Assembly (NCBI RefSeq): GCF_044383835.1
Contig: NZ_JBISEP010000007.1
Coordinates: 53,109-117,108, forward strand
Origin: Paraliobacillus sp044383835
GTDB lineage: Bacteria > Bacillota > Bacilli > Bacillales > Amphibacillaceae
Direction of reading: 5' to 3'
Length of the DNA stretch: 64,000 nucleotides
The notes beneath the pieces are model-generated. The model made no database searches and was not told the DNA's origin. It saw nothing but the letters and a program-made list of their open reading frames with translations. The position numbers and the translations under genes were made by a program. Below, one piece after another: positions 8,476-16,149 of the stretch (positions within the stretch are counted from its first letter, which is position 1; each line of letters opens with the position of its first letter).

Positions 8476-9594
8476 TTAATCCATACTAAAAATTTCCTTA
8501 TATAAAGCAATAAAAACATCTACTACAACAGAATTTCCAGCTTGCCTATACATTTGAGTATCAGAAACAACCTGTTTGAAATCATCAGTGAATCCCATCA
8601 ATCTTAAAGCTTCCCGTGGAGTTAATCTTCTTATTTTATCATTAGTAGTTACATAATTATCTACTCCTGCTCTATGCATTTTGTGCATAGAACTCATTAA
8701 TGGACGAGCGATGGATAAGTCTATTTCTGGTTTCATATTAAAACCATTTGTCCCTGGCGACATGATACCAGGTAGAATTCTTTCCGATAAGAAATATTTT
8801 TCGTCTACTTGACCTTCCACTTTGTCAATATGGATTTCCTCACCTTTAGCCATAAAATGACCTTCAGTACAATTATCGATTAAAAAATCCTGCATTGTAT
8901 ATTGTAACTCCTTTTCATCAGGAAAGGTAAAGTTGCTTTCATGATCTTTGAAACCTACAATAAAAATTCGTCTTCTTTTTTGGGGAATTCCATAATCAAC
9001 AGCATCTAAAACCTTATAATGTACTTTATAATTTAGGCTATCAAAAACACGTTGAACAACTTCCCAAGTTCTGCCCTTATCATGCCTAACTAGACCTTGT
9101 ACATTTTCATATATAAAAACTTTTGGTTGGATTTCATTAATAAGCCTAGCGAATTCATAAAAGAGAGTACCTCTGGCTTCTTCTAATCCTTTTTGATATC
9201 CAAATAAGGTGAAACTTTGACATGGACTACCGCCAACAAAGAGATCAACCTTGTTTCTATATTGATTTCCATCTAAATAGTGCGCATCATGGTGAAAATG
9301 TTCTTCATCAATATCATAATTTGCAAAATATGACTTTTTAACAAAATTTGTCCGTCTTGGGTGAATCTTACTATCAATATATTCCTTTTTCTTTTCAAAA
9401 CTATCAATTTTTGATAAACTTTCCCTTATTTCGTCTTCATCTTCAATTAAATCTACCTCCCCATTATCACATGCAAACACTAAATTATAATCTATATTCA
9501 TTCTTTTCAATGCAAATTCTGCTGCCCCTATGCCGCTAAATACTGTGGCAATATTAATAGGTTGGCTAATTTTTTTTTTGCCTCTAATGACCAT
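8476..9594 (-). CDS. DNA cytosine-5 methyltransferase, second of a pair
   Basis: A 372-residue C5 cytosine methyltransferase. Motif I is ATVFSGIGAAEFAL, motif IV GGSPCQSFTLFG with the catalytic cysteine, motif VI IYENVQGL, motif VIII QKRRRIFIVG, and motif X YRQAGNSVVVDVF. The stretch between motifs VIII and IX differs from that of the neighbouring methyltransferase, as expected if each enzyme modifies one strand of an asymmetric site, as in LlaJI. ATG 9594 is preferred, with GGGGA about 9 bases upstream; it overlaps the end of the first methyltransferase. It protects host DNA against the McrBC-like subunits encoded immediately downstream. The exact target sequence cannot be read from the protein. 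Confidence 0.93.
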   Translation of the reverse strand: MVIRGKKKISQPINIATVFSGIGAAEFALKRMNIDYNLVFACDNGEVDLIEDEDEIRESLSKIDSFEKKKEYIDSKIHPRRTNFVKKSYFANYDIDEEHFHHDAHYLDGNQYRNKVDLFVGGSPCQSFTLFGYQKGLEEARGTLFYEFARLINEIQPKVFIYENVQGLVRHDKGRTWEVVQRVFDSLNYKVHYKVLDAVDYGIPQKRRRIFIVGFKDHESNFTFPDEKELQYTMQDFLIDNCTEGHFMAKGEEIHIDKVEGQVDEKYFLSERILPGIMSPGTNGFNMKPEIDLSIARPLMSSMHKMHRAGVDNYVTTNDKIRRLTPREALRLMGFTDDFKQVVSDTQMYRQAGNSVVVDVFIALYKEIFSMD

Positions 9595-10687
9595 TATCAA
9601 AAATCCCCGTCTCTAATATTGTATTCATAATCTCCATTAGTACATTAACTGCTATTGAATTTCCTGATTGACGATACAAAAATTTATCATTTATATTTTC
9701 TGGTATTACGAACTCGTCTGAAAAACCCATTAAACGAAAGCATTCCCTAGGTGTTAGCCCTCTAGCAACACTTAGCTCACCATTGTAAATACCTTTGTAA
9801 ATACGCTCATCTCTCAATACTCTTTCTGGAATATCTGTTTCTATTCGCATATCTCCATACCAATTAAATTGTTGATTTGCAACTTGACATCTTGCAACAC
9901 TACCGTTTACAGCTACATGTCTTTTATGTTTAGGATTAATTACACGTAAAAATCCCTTTTCAGGTAGATAATATTTATTATCTACACTTCTTTCTAAGTA
10001 CTCTTCCATATTTATATTTAACGGTATTTCATCAGGTTTAGTTAATTTCTGAAAATGTTTTTTATATTTCTCATGATAACCAATTACAAAAATTCTTCTT
10101 CTATTTTGTGGAAGACTATAATGTTTAGCATTAAGAATCCAATAAGTCCATTCATAATTACTTTCGTCAAATATTTTAGAGATTACCTTCCATGTATTAC
10201 CTTCGTCATGATTTAACATTCCAGGTACATTTTCATATATAAATACCTTTGGTTGTATTTCATAAACTAAACGAGCAAAATCATAGAACAAAGTACCCCT
10301 TGCATCATCCAGCCCACCTCTTTTACCCGCATGTGAGAAACTTTGACAAGGGCTTCCTCCAACAAATAAATCTACTTTACCTGTAAAATTATAGCCATTC
10401 AAAAAGCGAACATCCTGATAAAATCGATTATTTTCAACTTTGTAATTGGCCTTGTATGTTTGCTCTACATAATTCACTCCGCATTCTTCCATATATAACT
10501 TTTCAATATGATTTTTTATTTCTTCATCATTCATATCTTTAATTTCAGTTAATATTTCTTCCTCACTAGTCTTTAGATTTCTCTCACCATTATCACATGC
10601 AAATTCTATAGAATGTTTTATATCCAATCTCTCGAGTGCATGCTCAATAGCACCTATACCACTAAACACAGTTCCCAGTCTAATCAT
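9584..10687 (-). CDS. DNA cytosine-5 methyltransferase, first of a pair
   Basis: This 367-residue enzyme carries the full C5 methyltransferase motif set: LGTVFSGIGAIEHALERL (I), GGSPCQSFSHAGKRGG (IV, catalytic Cys), FIYENVPGML (VI), QNRRRIFVIG (VIII) and YRQSGNSIAVNV (X). It is clearly homologous to the following methyltransferase in the conserved motifs, but its target-recognition region (residues about 205-310) is different. A two-methyltransferase plus McrB/McrC-like arrangement is diagnostic of LlaJI-type systems, which recognise an asymmetric sequence and need one enzyme per strand. AGGAG stands upstream of ATG 10687. It is the first gene of the four-gene operon; the 68 bases upstream, next to the XRE gene, should hold a promoter. 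Confidence 0.93.
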   Translation of the reverse strand: MIRLGTVFSGIGAIEHALERLDIKHSIEFACDNGERNLKTSEEEILTEIKDMNDEEIKNHIEKLYMEECGVNYVEQTYKANYKVENNRFYQDVRFLNGYNFTGKVDLFVGGSPCQSFSHAGKRGGLDDARGTLFYDFARLVYEIQPKVFIYENVPGMLNHDEGNTWKVISKIFDESNYEWTYWILNAKHYSLPQNRRRIFVIGYHEKYKKHFQKLTKPDEIPLNINMEEYLERSVDNKYYLPEKGFLRVINPKHKRHVAVNGSVARCQVANQQFNWYGDMRIETDIPERVLRDERIYKGIYNGELSVARGLTPRECFRLMGFSDEFVIPENINDKFLYRQSGNSIAVNVLMEIMNTILETGIFDNGH

Positions 10688-10755
10688 GTTTTAACTCCTA
10701 ACAAACTTTTTTATTGTAGTTAATCATTATATGTATCTATTAAAATTTTAAGGAG

Positions 10756-10959
10756 TTATTTCTTATCAATTTCTACTATATCTCCTATATTACAATCTAG
10801 CTTTTTACAGATTCTCTCTAATATCTCCAATGATACATATTCATTTTTATTCATTTTAGAAAATGTGCTAGCTGCTATTCCGCATTCTTTTCTTACTTGC
10901 GCCTTTGTCATATCTTTATCAATTATTAATTTCCAAAGCCTTTTATAGGATACCCCCAT
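10756..10959 (-). CDS. XRE-family helix-turn-helix regulator, possible controller of the restriction operon
   Basis: A 67-residue single-domain Cro/CI-type regulator: MGVSYKRLWKLIIDKDMTKA at the start, an HTH core around QVRKECGIAASTFSKMNKNE, and the usual end LERICKKLDCNIGDIVEI. A GGAGGTG site precedes the ATG. It lies 68 bases upstream of the methyltransferase-restriction operon on the same strand, the place where controller (C) proteins of restriction-modification systems usually sit; such proteins delay restriction until methylation is complete. Its size and position fit this, but it could equally be a regulator of the integrated element. Its own promoter should lie at 10960-11080. Confidence 0.8.
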   Translation of the reverse strand: MGVSYKRLWKLIIDKDMTKAQVRKECGIAASTFSKMNKNEYVSLEILERICKKLDCNIGDIVEIDKK

Positions 10960-11171
10960 CTTTGCACCTCCGCTTTTATAGAAAACTAAATATCATTAAC
11001 TAATATAGCAGAATAACTATCAAATTTCAAAAGTTTTTTCGGGAACTCATTCGATTTTTCGAATATGTATTATATTCTAAAAGAGAAATAGTTTTTTAAT
11101 AGAATTTACAAAATAAATTTTCTTCACTAATACTTGTAAGGTATAATATTCCAATCAAATAAATTATCAGT

Positions 11172-11372
11172 CCTGTCAACTCACTCAACCAAAAGCTCTC
11201 CTATCAACTCAACTCCATTTTCTATCCAATTTCCAAACCAATTCCAACCAAATAAAAATAAGATTTCCCAGCTTGGACATTCTCCAAAATCACTGGAAAA
11301 CCTTATTCTTTCAATACTTCAACTCATTTTATTCATCCACCCTAGACATCAAAACCACACACTCCACATGAT
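11172..11372 (-). repeat. Displaced copy of the rlmD 3' end and downstream terminator (att-like junction)
   Basis: Read on the minus strand, 11372 onward gives CATGTGGAGTGTGTGGTTTT and encodes HVECVVLMSRVDE followed by a stop, closely matching the true RlmD C-terminus HVECVSLMSRE. Similarity to 13386-13587 continues downstream through CCCTAGACATCAA, a hairpin (AGATTTCCCA / TGGAAAACCTT) and the direct repeats CCTGTCAACTC and CTATCAACTCAA, but stops abruptly on the upstream side at ATCATGTGG. That one-sided homology is the signature of a site-specific insertion junction in the 3' end of rlmD. The rest of the 10960-11480 gap is AT-rich and shows no gene; 10960-11100 probably holds the promoter of the XRE gene. 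Confidence 0.75.
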
Positions 11373-11480
11373 GTACTTAGGCTATTCTACACATTGTTTT
11401 TTACAAGAATAACGCTTGTATCAACGTAACTTACCATCTTTTCTGTCTAGTCAACATATCGACTTTTGATTAGGCTATTT

Positions 11481-12338
11481 TTAGCTTTTAATATCAGTTA
11501 GTATCTCTTTATTACGTTTTTCAATATACTCATTCAATAATCTTAAATAGTTTAAAAAAGACTTTTCATTTGTTGGCAATTCGGCATTATCATAACTATG
11601 TGATTCCCAAAATAAAATTGGACTATAAGAAGTTTGATCAACATAACTGCTTAAATAGTTTTCATCTACAAATTCCTTCCAAGTTGAAAACTTTTCTAGC
11701 CATCTGTTTATAGAGTCAATTGTATTTGAGTCTCCATTAAGTAATTCATAAAGTACTTGATTCCTTTTTTTATCACAATCAGAATCATACCATTCTTTTA
11801 TCTTACACATAGTTAAATCCCAATAATCATATTTTGCATACTTGCCAGCACGACTTATATTCAGTCCACTAGGAATTGGAATCATATTCCCTATTGTATG
11901 ATAATTTTTTGCTAATCTCTCAATTTCTTCACTAATGTTTTCATTTTCAACATAATGCTTTATAAAATGATTATATGTATTAGTAAATGAAGTCATTGTA
12001 TCACCACGATAATATTCAAATGGTCGGGTATTTCTCAATATAAATTGATATTTATATTCTCTTATCACGATACGATCTGATTTAGGATTCTTTACATATT
12101 GTTTTGTTGGTTTTACCCTGTTAAGAAATTTCCATCCCTTATTATATACTTGAATAGCCAGACATGAAACGTCACAATCTATCCCAAATTCACTATATCT
12201 ATCTACCTTATAAGCTTTATATTTTCTCCATTTCTCAACGTTTGTCTCAGTGCCCACTAAATTAATTATCTCAACAAACTCATTTTTTAAATCATATAGA
12301 ATTGGATTTCCATCTTTATCATATAATTTATTAATCAT
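11481..12338 (-). CDS. Unknown protein carried with the serine recombinase
   Basis: I do not assign this 285-residue protein to a characterised family. It is soluble, with no signal peptide or membrane segment. Recognisable stretches are a possible core FILRNTRPFEYYRGDTMTSF (residues about 100-120), NYHTIGNMIPIPSGLN near residue 150, and FLNYLRLLNEYIEKRNKEIL at the end. The HTIGNMIPIP segment recalls a widespread uncharacterised bacterial family. AGGGGTGAT lies before ATG 12338, and only 7 bases separate it from the recombinase stop, so the two genes are co-transcribed. They are the only genes between the two rlmD-end copies, making this the sole cargo candidate of a small element. Several aromatic and acidic residues are present but no nuclease or NTPase motif. 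Confidence 0.7.
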   Translation of the reverse strand: MINKLYDKDGNPILYDLKNEFVEIINLVGTETNVEKWRKYKAYKVDRYSEFGIDCDVSCLAIQVYNKGWKFLNRVKPTKQYVKNPKSDRIVIREYKYQFILRNTRPFEYYRGDTMTSFTNTYNHFIKHYVENENISEEIERLAKNYHTIGNMIPIPSGLNISRAGKYAKYDYWDLTMCKIKEWYDSDCDKKRNQVLYELLNGDSNTIDSINRWLEKFSTWKEFVDENYLSSYVDQTSYSPILFWESHSYDNAELPTNEKSFLNYLRLLNEYIEKRNKEILTDIKS

Positions 12339-12345
12339 CAAATTA

Positions 12346-13272
12346 TCACCCCTTTTTCGAACTATATTTTCTACTCTTTCTTTTTACACCATCTTCAGCT
12401 TTCACAACATTACTTCTCTTTTTCTTTTCTTCTTGTACCGCTTCAAATTGCTCTTTTGAAATGATTGCTGGATGATTGTTTTCAGACACATAATGTTCTT
12501 GATGTTCCCCCGCATTGAGTAGTCTTACTAAACCAATATATTTTTCATTACTCAGCATGACATCAATCGTTCTTTTACTCCACTTCTCTTTTCCAGTTGG
12601 TGTTTTTATTCCGCGTTTTTCTAATTCCCGCTTTATACCTATAATGCTAGCCCCACGTAAATATAAGTCAAAAATTAATCGAACATTTTTAGCTTCATCA
12701 TCTTTTATAATCAACAAACCATCTTCATCATTTTCATAGCCATAACATTTTCTGTTATACAGTTTAGACGTCCCTTGGGCAGCATGACGTTTATATCCCC
12801 ATTTAATATTTTCACTTCTCGATTCATTTTCCGCCTGAGCAATGGATTCGATAATTGAAATCATTAATGCACTATCTGTATCGGCCGTATCTAAACCTTC
12901 TTGTTCAAAGAGAACTCGTACTCCAAGTTCTCTTAACTTGTTCAACCCTGCAAGCACTTCAACTGTATCCCGACCAAATCGACTAATGTTTTTAGTTATC
13001 ACAATTTCTATATTTTTTGCTTCACAACCTTTTATCAGACGATGAAATGCTTTCCGGTTAGACTTCGCTTTTCCAGAAGCAATGTCTATGTATGTATCAA
13101 CAAGTAGCCAGTTAGGAGCCAATGCTGTTAATCTAGTTAAGGCAGATACTTGGGCTGTTAAGCTATTCAATTGTTCCATACTATTAGAACTTACACGACA
13201 GTAAATTCCTACTCGTTTTTCACGTTTAATAGGTTTTGGCGGAATAAAGTGAACTCTACGTTGATCAGACAT
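12346..13272 (-). CDS. Serine site-specific recombinase (resolvase/integrase family)
   Basis: This 308-residue protein begins with a resolvase catalytic domain: VGIYCRVSSNSMEQLNSL contains the active serine, followed by TYIDIASGKAKSNRKAF and the E-helix motif VITKNISRFGRDTVEVLAGL. A recombinase DNA-binding domain follows (residues about 165-280: YGYENDEDGLLI ... GIKTPTGKEKWSKRTIDVML ... EKYIGLVRL). It lacks the zinc ribbon and coiled coil of large phage integrases of 450-550 residues, so it is a short form or truncated. AGGAGGTAAGG precedes ATG 13272. It lies about 300 bases from the rlmD 3' end, next to att-like repeats, so it very probably catalysed insertion into rlmD. Confidence 0.9.
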   Translation of the reverse strand: MSDQRRVHFIPPKPIKREKRVGIYCRVSSNSMEQLNSLTAQVSALTRLTALAPNWLLVDTYIDIASGKAKSNRKAFHRLIKGCEAKNIEIVITKNISRFGRDTVEVLAGLNKLRELGVRVLFEQEGLDTADTDSALMISIIESIAQAENESRSENIKWGYKRHAAQGTSKLYNRKCYGYENDEDGLLIIKDDEAKNVRLIFDLYLRGASIIGIKRELEKRGIKTPTGKEKWSKRTIDVMLSNEKYIGLVRLLNAGEHQEHYVSENNHPAIISKEQFEAVQEEKKKRSNVVKAEDGVKRKSRKYSSKKG

Positions 13273-13385
13273 CTCCTTACCTCCTGGCACTTATGTTTAT
13301 TCATCTATTTTAGACTAATTATATTCAATGTGGTTTCTAACTATGTGATTAGTCTAAATATAGCACATTTTATGCCCTACATCTA

Positions 13386-13587
13386 TCCTGTCAACTCCCC
13401 TAGATAAAAGTCATTCTATCAACTCAACCCTAAATTTCAGCATTCTCAAAGCCAATAACAAAAAGGGTTTCACCTGTTTATCCAACTAAAATAAACTAAA
13501 GTGAAACCCTATAAACCTTGCTCTATCAATACTTAATTCGCTGATGTATTTATTCCCTAGACATCAACGATACACACTCCACATGAT
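13386..13587 (-). repeat. rlmD 3' end with downstream repeat region (intact att-like junction)
   Basis: This is the intact counterpart of 11172-11372. The 16-base core ACACACTCCACATGAT (13572-13587) is identical at 11357-11372, and CCCTAGACATCAA (13555-13567) is identical at 11340-11352. The direct repeats TCCTGTCAACTC and CTATCAACTCAAC near 13387-13428 also recur. The segment from 13571 down to 11373 would be the inserted element, which restores the end of rlmD with its own copy. The crossover dinucleotide cannot be located by eye. Confidence 0.7.
13465..13509 (-). terminator. Terminator of rlmD
   Basis: A perfect 9-base inverted repeat, GGGTTTCAC / GTGAAACCC, lies 40 bases beyond the rlmD stop, with a 27-base loop. 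On the minus strand it is followed by a short T-run (CCCTTTTTG), as expected for factor-independent termination. Confidence 0.75.
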
Positions 13588-14926
13588 TCGTCTGAGGAAA
13601 CATGTCAACGGGCTGTATTTTTTTTGTCTTATAACCACCATCTTCTAGTATCCGTAAATCACGTGCTAGTGTGGATGGATTACAAGATACATATACGATA
13701 CGTTCTGGCTTCATCTCAAGCATTGCTTCTAGCAATGCTTCATCACAACCTTTTCGTGGAGGATCGACAACAATCACATCTGGGTTCAATCCTTGTGCTG
13801 TCCACCAAGGCATTACTTTTTCTGCTTGTCCGACAAAAAATTCTACATTATTTATCTTGTTTAACTTTGCGTTTTCTTTTGCATCAGCGATTGCTTCTCC
13901 TACTATCTCAACACCATAGACCTTTTTCGCTTGTTGCGCTAGGAAAAGTGAAATCGTTCCAATACCACAATATGCATCAATAACTGTTTCGTTTCCTGTT
14001 AGCTGTGCATATTCTAATGCTTTATCATATAGTTGTTTCGTTTGCGTCGGATTCACTTGATAAAATGACTTCGCAGATATAGCAAAGGTAATGTCACCGA
14101 TTTTATCATGAATATATGATTCTCCCCAAAGTAGTTTGGTTTCTTTACCAAGTATTACATTGGTGCGATCTTTATTAATATTTTGCATAATCGATGTCAC
14201 ATTCGGATAGGCTTCTCTAATTTCATTCACGAGTGCTTCCTTATTAGGTAGTTCTTTCGTTCGGGTTACAATCACGATCATCGTTTCATTCGTTATTTCG
14301 CCTGTTCGAACCATAATATGACGAAGTACTCCACGATGCGTTTTTTCATCATATGCAGGGATGCCGAATCGATCCGCTATACTACGCACTGCTTCAACCA
14401 TGCAATCATTCACTTCGGATGTGATGATACAACGATCCATTCCCTCAATGATGTCGTGGCTTTTCTTTCGGTAGAATCCCGTAATTAGCTTTCCGTTCTT
14501 TTCAGCAACAGGGATTTGGACTTTGTTACGATAACGCCATGGATCGTCCATTCCAATCGTAGGATGAACAACAACGTCTTCTATATGTCCAATTTTTTTC
14601 AGTGCATTCACTACTTGTGTGCGCTTCATTTCTTTTTGGAGCGTATAGCTCATATGTTGAAGCTGACAGCCACCACATTGGTAATAAACATGACACGGTG
14701 CTTCTACACGTTCAGCGCTTTGATCTTCTATTTCTATTAATTTACCTATAGCAAAATTTTTCTTTACCTTAATCACTTTCACCTGAGCTGTTTCACCTGG
14801 CAAGGCATAAGGTACAAAAACAGGATAACCGTCTATTTTTCCGACACCATTACCTTCATGGGTCATATCTTCAAATGCTAATGTTATCATTTCGTTTTTT
14901 TGTACAGGAGCTTTTTGCTTTTCCAT
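13550..14926 (-). CDS. rlmD: 23S rRNA (uracil-C5) methyltransferase, RlmD/RumA family
   Basis: The 458-residue enzyme has an N-terminal TRAM domain (residues about 8-65), an Fe-S cluster motif CHVYYQCGGCQLQHM near residue 80, a Rossmann methyltransferase core (VIDAYCGIGTISLFLAQ) and the catalytic motif IVYVSCNPSTLARDL. It makes m5U in 23S rRNA. In B. subtilis the corresponding gene (yefA) likewise lies downstream of dagK. Its extreme 3' end (HVECVSLMSRE) is the apparent target of site-specific insertion; the present C-terminus is probably supplied by the inserted element. AAGGACG lies upstream of ATG 14926. Whether this enzyme methylates one position or two, as Bacillus RlmCD does, cannot be decided from sequence. 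Confidence 0.93.
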   Translation of the reverse strand: MEKQKAPVQKNEMITLAFEDMTHEGNGVGKIDGYPVFVPYALPGETAQVKVIKVKKNFAIGKLIEIEDQSAERVEAPCHVYYQCGGCQLQHMSYTLQKEMKRTQVVNALKKIGHIEDVVVHPTIGMDDPWRYRNKVQIPVAEKNGKLITGFYRKKSHDIIEGMDRCIITSEVNDCMVEAVRSIADRFGIPAYDEKTHRGVLRHIMVRTGEITNETMIVIVTRTKELPNKEALVNEIREAYPNVTSIMQNINKDRTNVILGKETKLLWGESYIHDKIGDITFAISAKSFYQVNPTQTKQLYDKALEYAQLTGNETVIDAYCGIGTISLFLAQQAKKVYGVEIVGEAIADAKENAKLNKINNVEFFVGQAEKVMPWWTAQGLNPDVIVVDPPRKGCDEALLEAMLEMKPERIVYVSCNPSTLARDLRILEDGGYKTKKIQPVDMFPQTNHVECVSLMSRE

Positions 14927-15119
14927 TGTTCATCAACGTCCTTCGTTATCAAATACTCACCAAAGTTTATCACAAATATACGATTCAAGAAATATTAGTT
15001 CTTCCTCTATTATTTTAGCTTTTTTTCATCCACTTAAAAATAAATCCGACATTTCCCGGGAAATATTCGAATATTGGCGAATGAAGGTAGACAAAAAAAT
15101 AGAAAGAAGAATGCTTCTA

Positions 15120-16028
15120 TTAGCTATCTTCTTTCACTTCGAAAGTTTCTGGCACAAAATATTCGATATGCTTATGAAGGTTAACAAACTCACCAGGCAA
15201 AAGCCCTCCAAATTCACCATCTACATTTAACTGCATTTTTTCATCTGTATGTACTTTTATTCGTTTCGCACGGGTATACAAGATTCGATCATCTTCTAAA
15301 TGATTTCCTTTTAATGCTTGAGTAGCTAAACGGACAAATTCTGCAAGATTTGTTTTCTTTAAAATCAATAGATCAAACACACCATCATTCATTTCTGCGT
15401 TAGGTGCTAATTTTTCAAATCCACCAACTGAGTTTGTATTAGCTACAAGGAATAACATAATTTCATCTTCAAATGTTTTTCCATCATATTCAATTTGTAC
15501 ATTAATTGGTCGTAATGATGGTAACATTTCAATTCCTTTTAAATAATATGCGAGTTGACCAAGCATTGTTTTTAACTTACTCGGGACCTCATAAGACAAT
15601 TCAGTTAATTTTCCTCCACCTGCAATGTTCATAAAGTAATGATCATTTACTTTCCCTATATCTAAAGCAACTGATCGATCTGCTAAGATAACATCAACAG
15701 CTTTACCAATTTGACGTGGGATATGTAGTGCGCGGGCAAAATCATTTGTTGTTCCTACTGGTATAATACCCAACTTTGGCTTATTGTTTTTTTCAGCCAT
15801 ACCATTGATGACCTCGTTTATTGTCCCATCACCACCAGCAGCTACGATAACGTCAAAGCCACGCTCTATCGCTTGACTCGCTGCATGCGTTGCATCACCA
15901 ATACTTGTTGTCGCATGAACGGATGTTTCATAACCAGCTTGTTCAAATTTTTGCAATACTTCAGGTAACTCTTTTTTGAATTGTTCACGTCCAGAAGTTG
16001 GGTTATAAATAATTCGAGCACGTTGCAT
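15120..16028 (-). CDS. dagK: Diacylglycerol kinase, soluble DagK type
   Basis: A 302-residue lipid kinase of the DgkB/YerQ family. The catalytic-domain motif AAGGDGTINEVINGMAEKN starts near residue 64, followed by GIIPVGTTNDFARAL. The C-terminal beta domain includes the segment VANTNSVGGFEKLAPNAEMNDG, with conserved glycine, proline and aspartate residues. The enzyme phosphorylates diacylglycerol at the membrane surface to phosphatidic acid, recycling the lipid released when lipoteichoic acid is built. It has no membrane segments. It stands between gatB and rlmD as in B. subtilis, with about 120 bases to gatB and its own weak hairpin plus T-run just after the stop (about 15086-15120). Confidence 0.93.
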   Translation of the reverse strand: MQRARIIYNPTSGREQFKKELPEVLQKFEQAGYETSVHATTSIGDATHAASQAIERGFDVIVAAGGDGTINEVINGMAEKNNKPKLGIIPVGTTNDFARALHIPRQIGKAVDVILADRSVALDIGKVNDHYFMNIAGGGKLTELSYEVPSKLKTMLGQLAYYLKGIEMLPSLRPINVQIEYDGKTFEDEIMLFLVANTNSVGGFEKLAPNAEMNDGVFDLLILKKTNLAEFVRLATQALKGNHLEDDRILYTRAKRIKVHTDEKMQLNVDGEFGGLLPGEFVNLHKHIEYFVPETFEVKEDS

Positions 16029-16121
16029 TAGAAAGCCCTCCCTACTTTCGCTTTTCTAACTATCATCATAGCCGTTTTAGCCGGAAAAGAAAAGGTTATA
16101 TTTTTATCCGTGTGAAAAGAA

Positions 16122-16138
16122 GGCTACCTTTAGTAGCC
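16122..16138 (-). terminator. Terminator of the gatCAB operon
   Basis: A short hairpin GGCTAC / GTAGCC with a 5-base loop is followed on the minus strand by TTCTTTT. It sits 11 bases beyond the gatB stop codon. Confidence 0.7.
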
Positions 16139-16149
16139 CTCTTCCTTCA

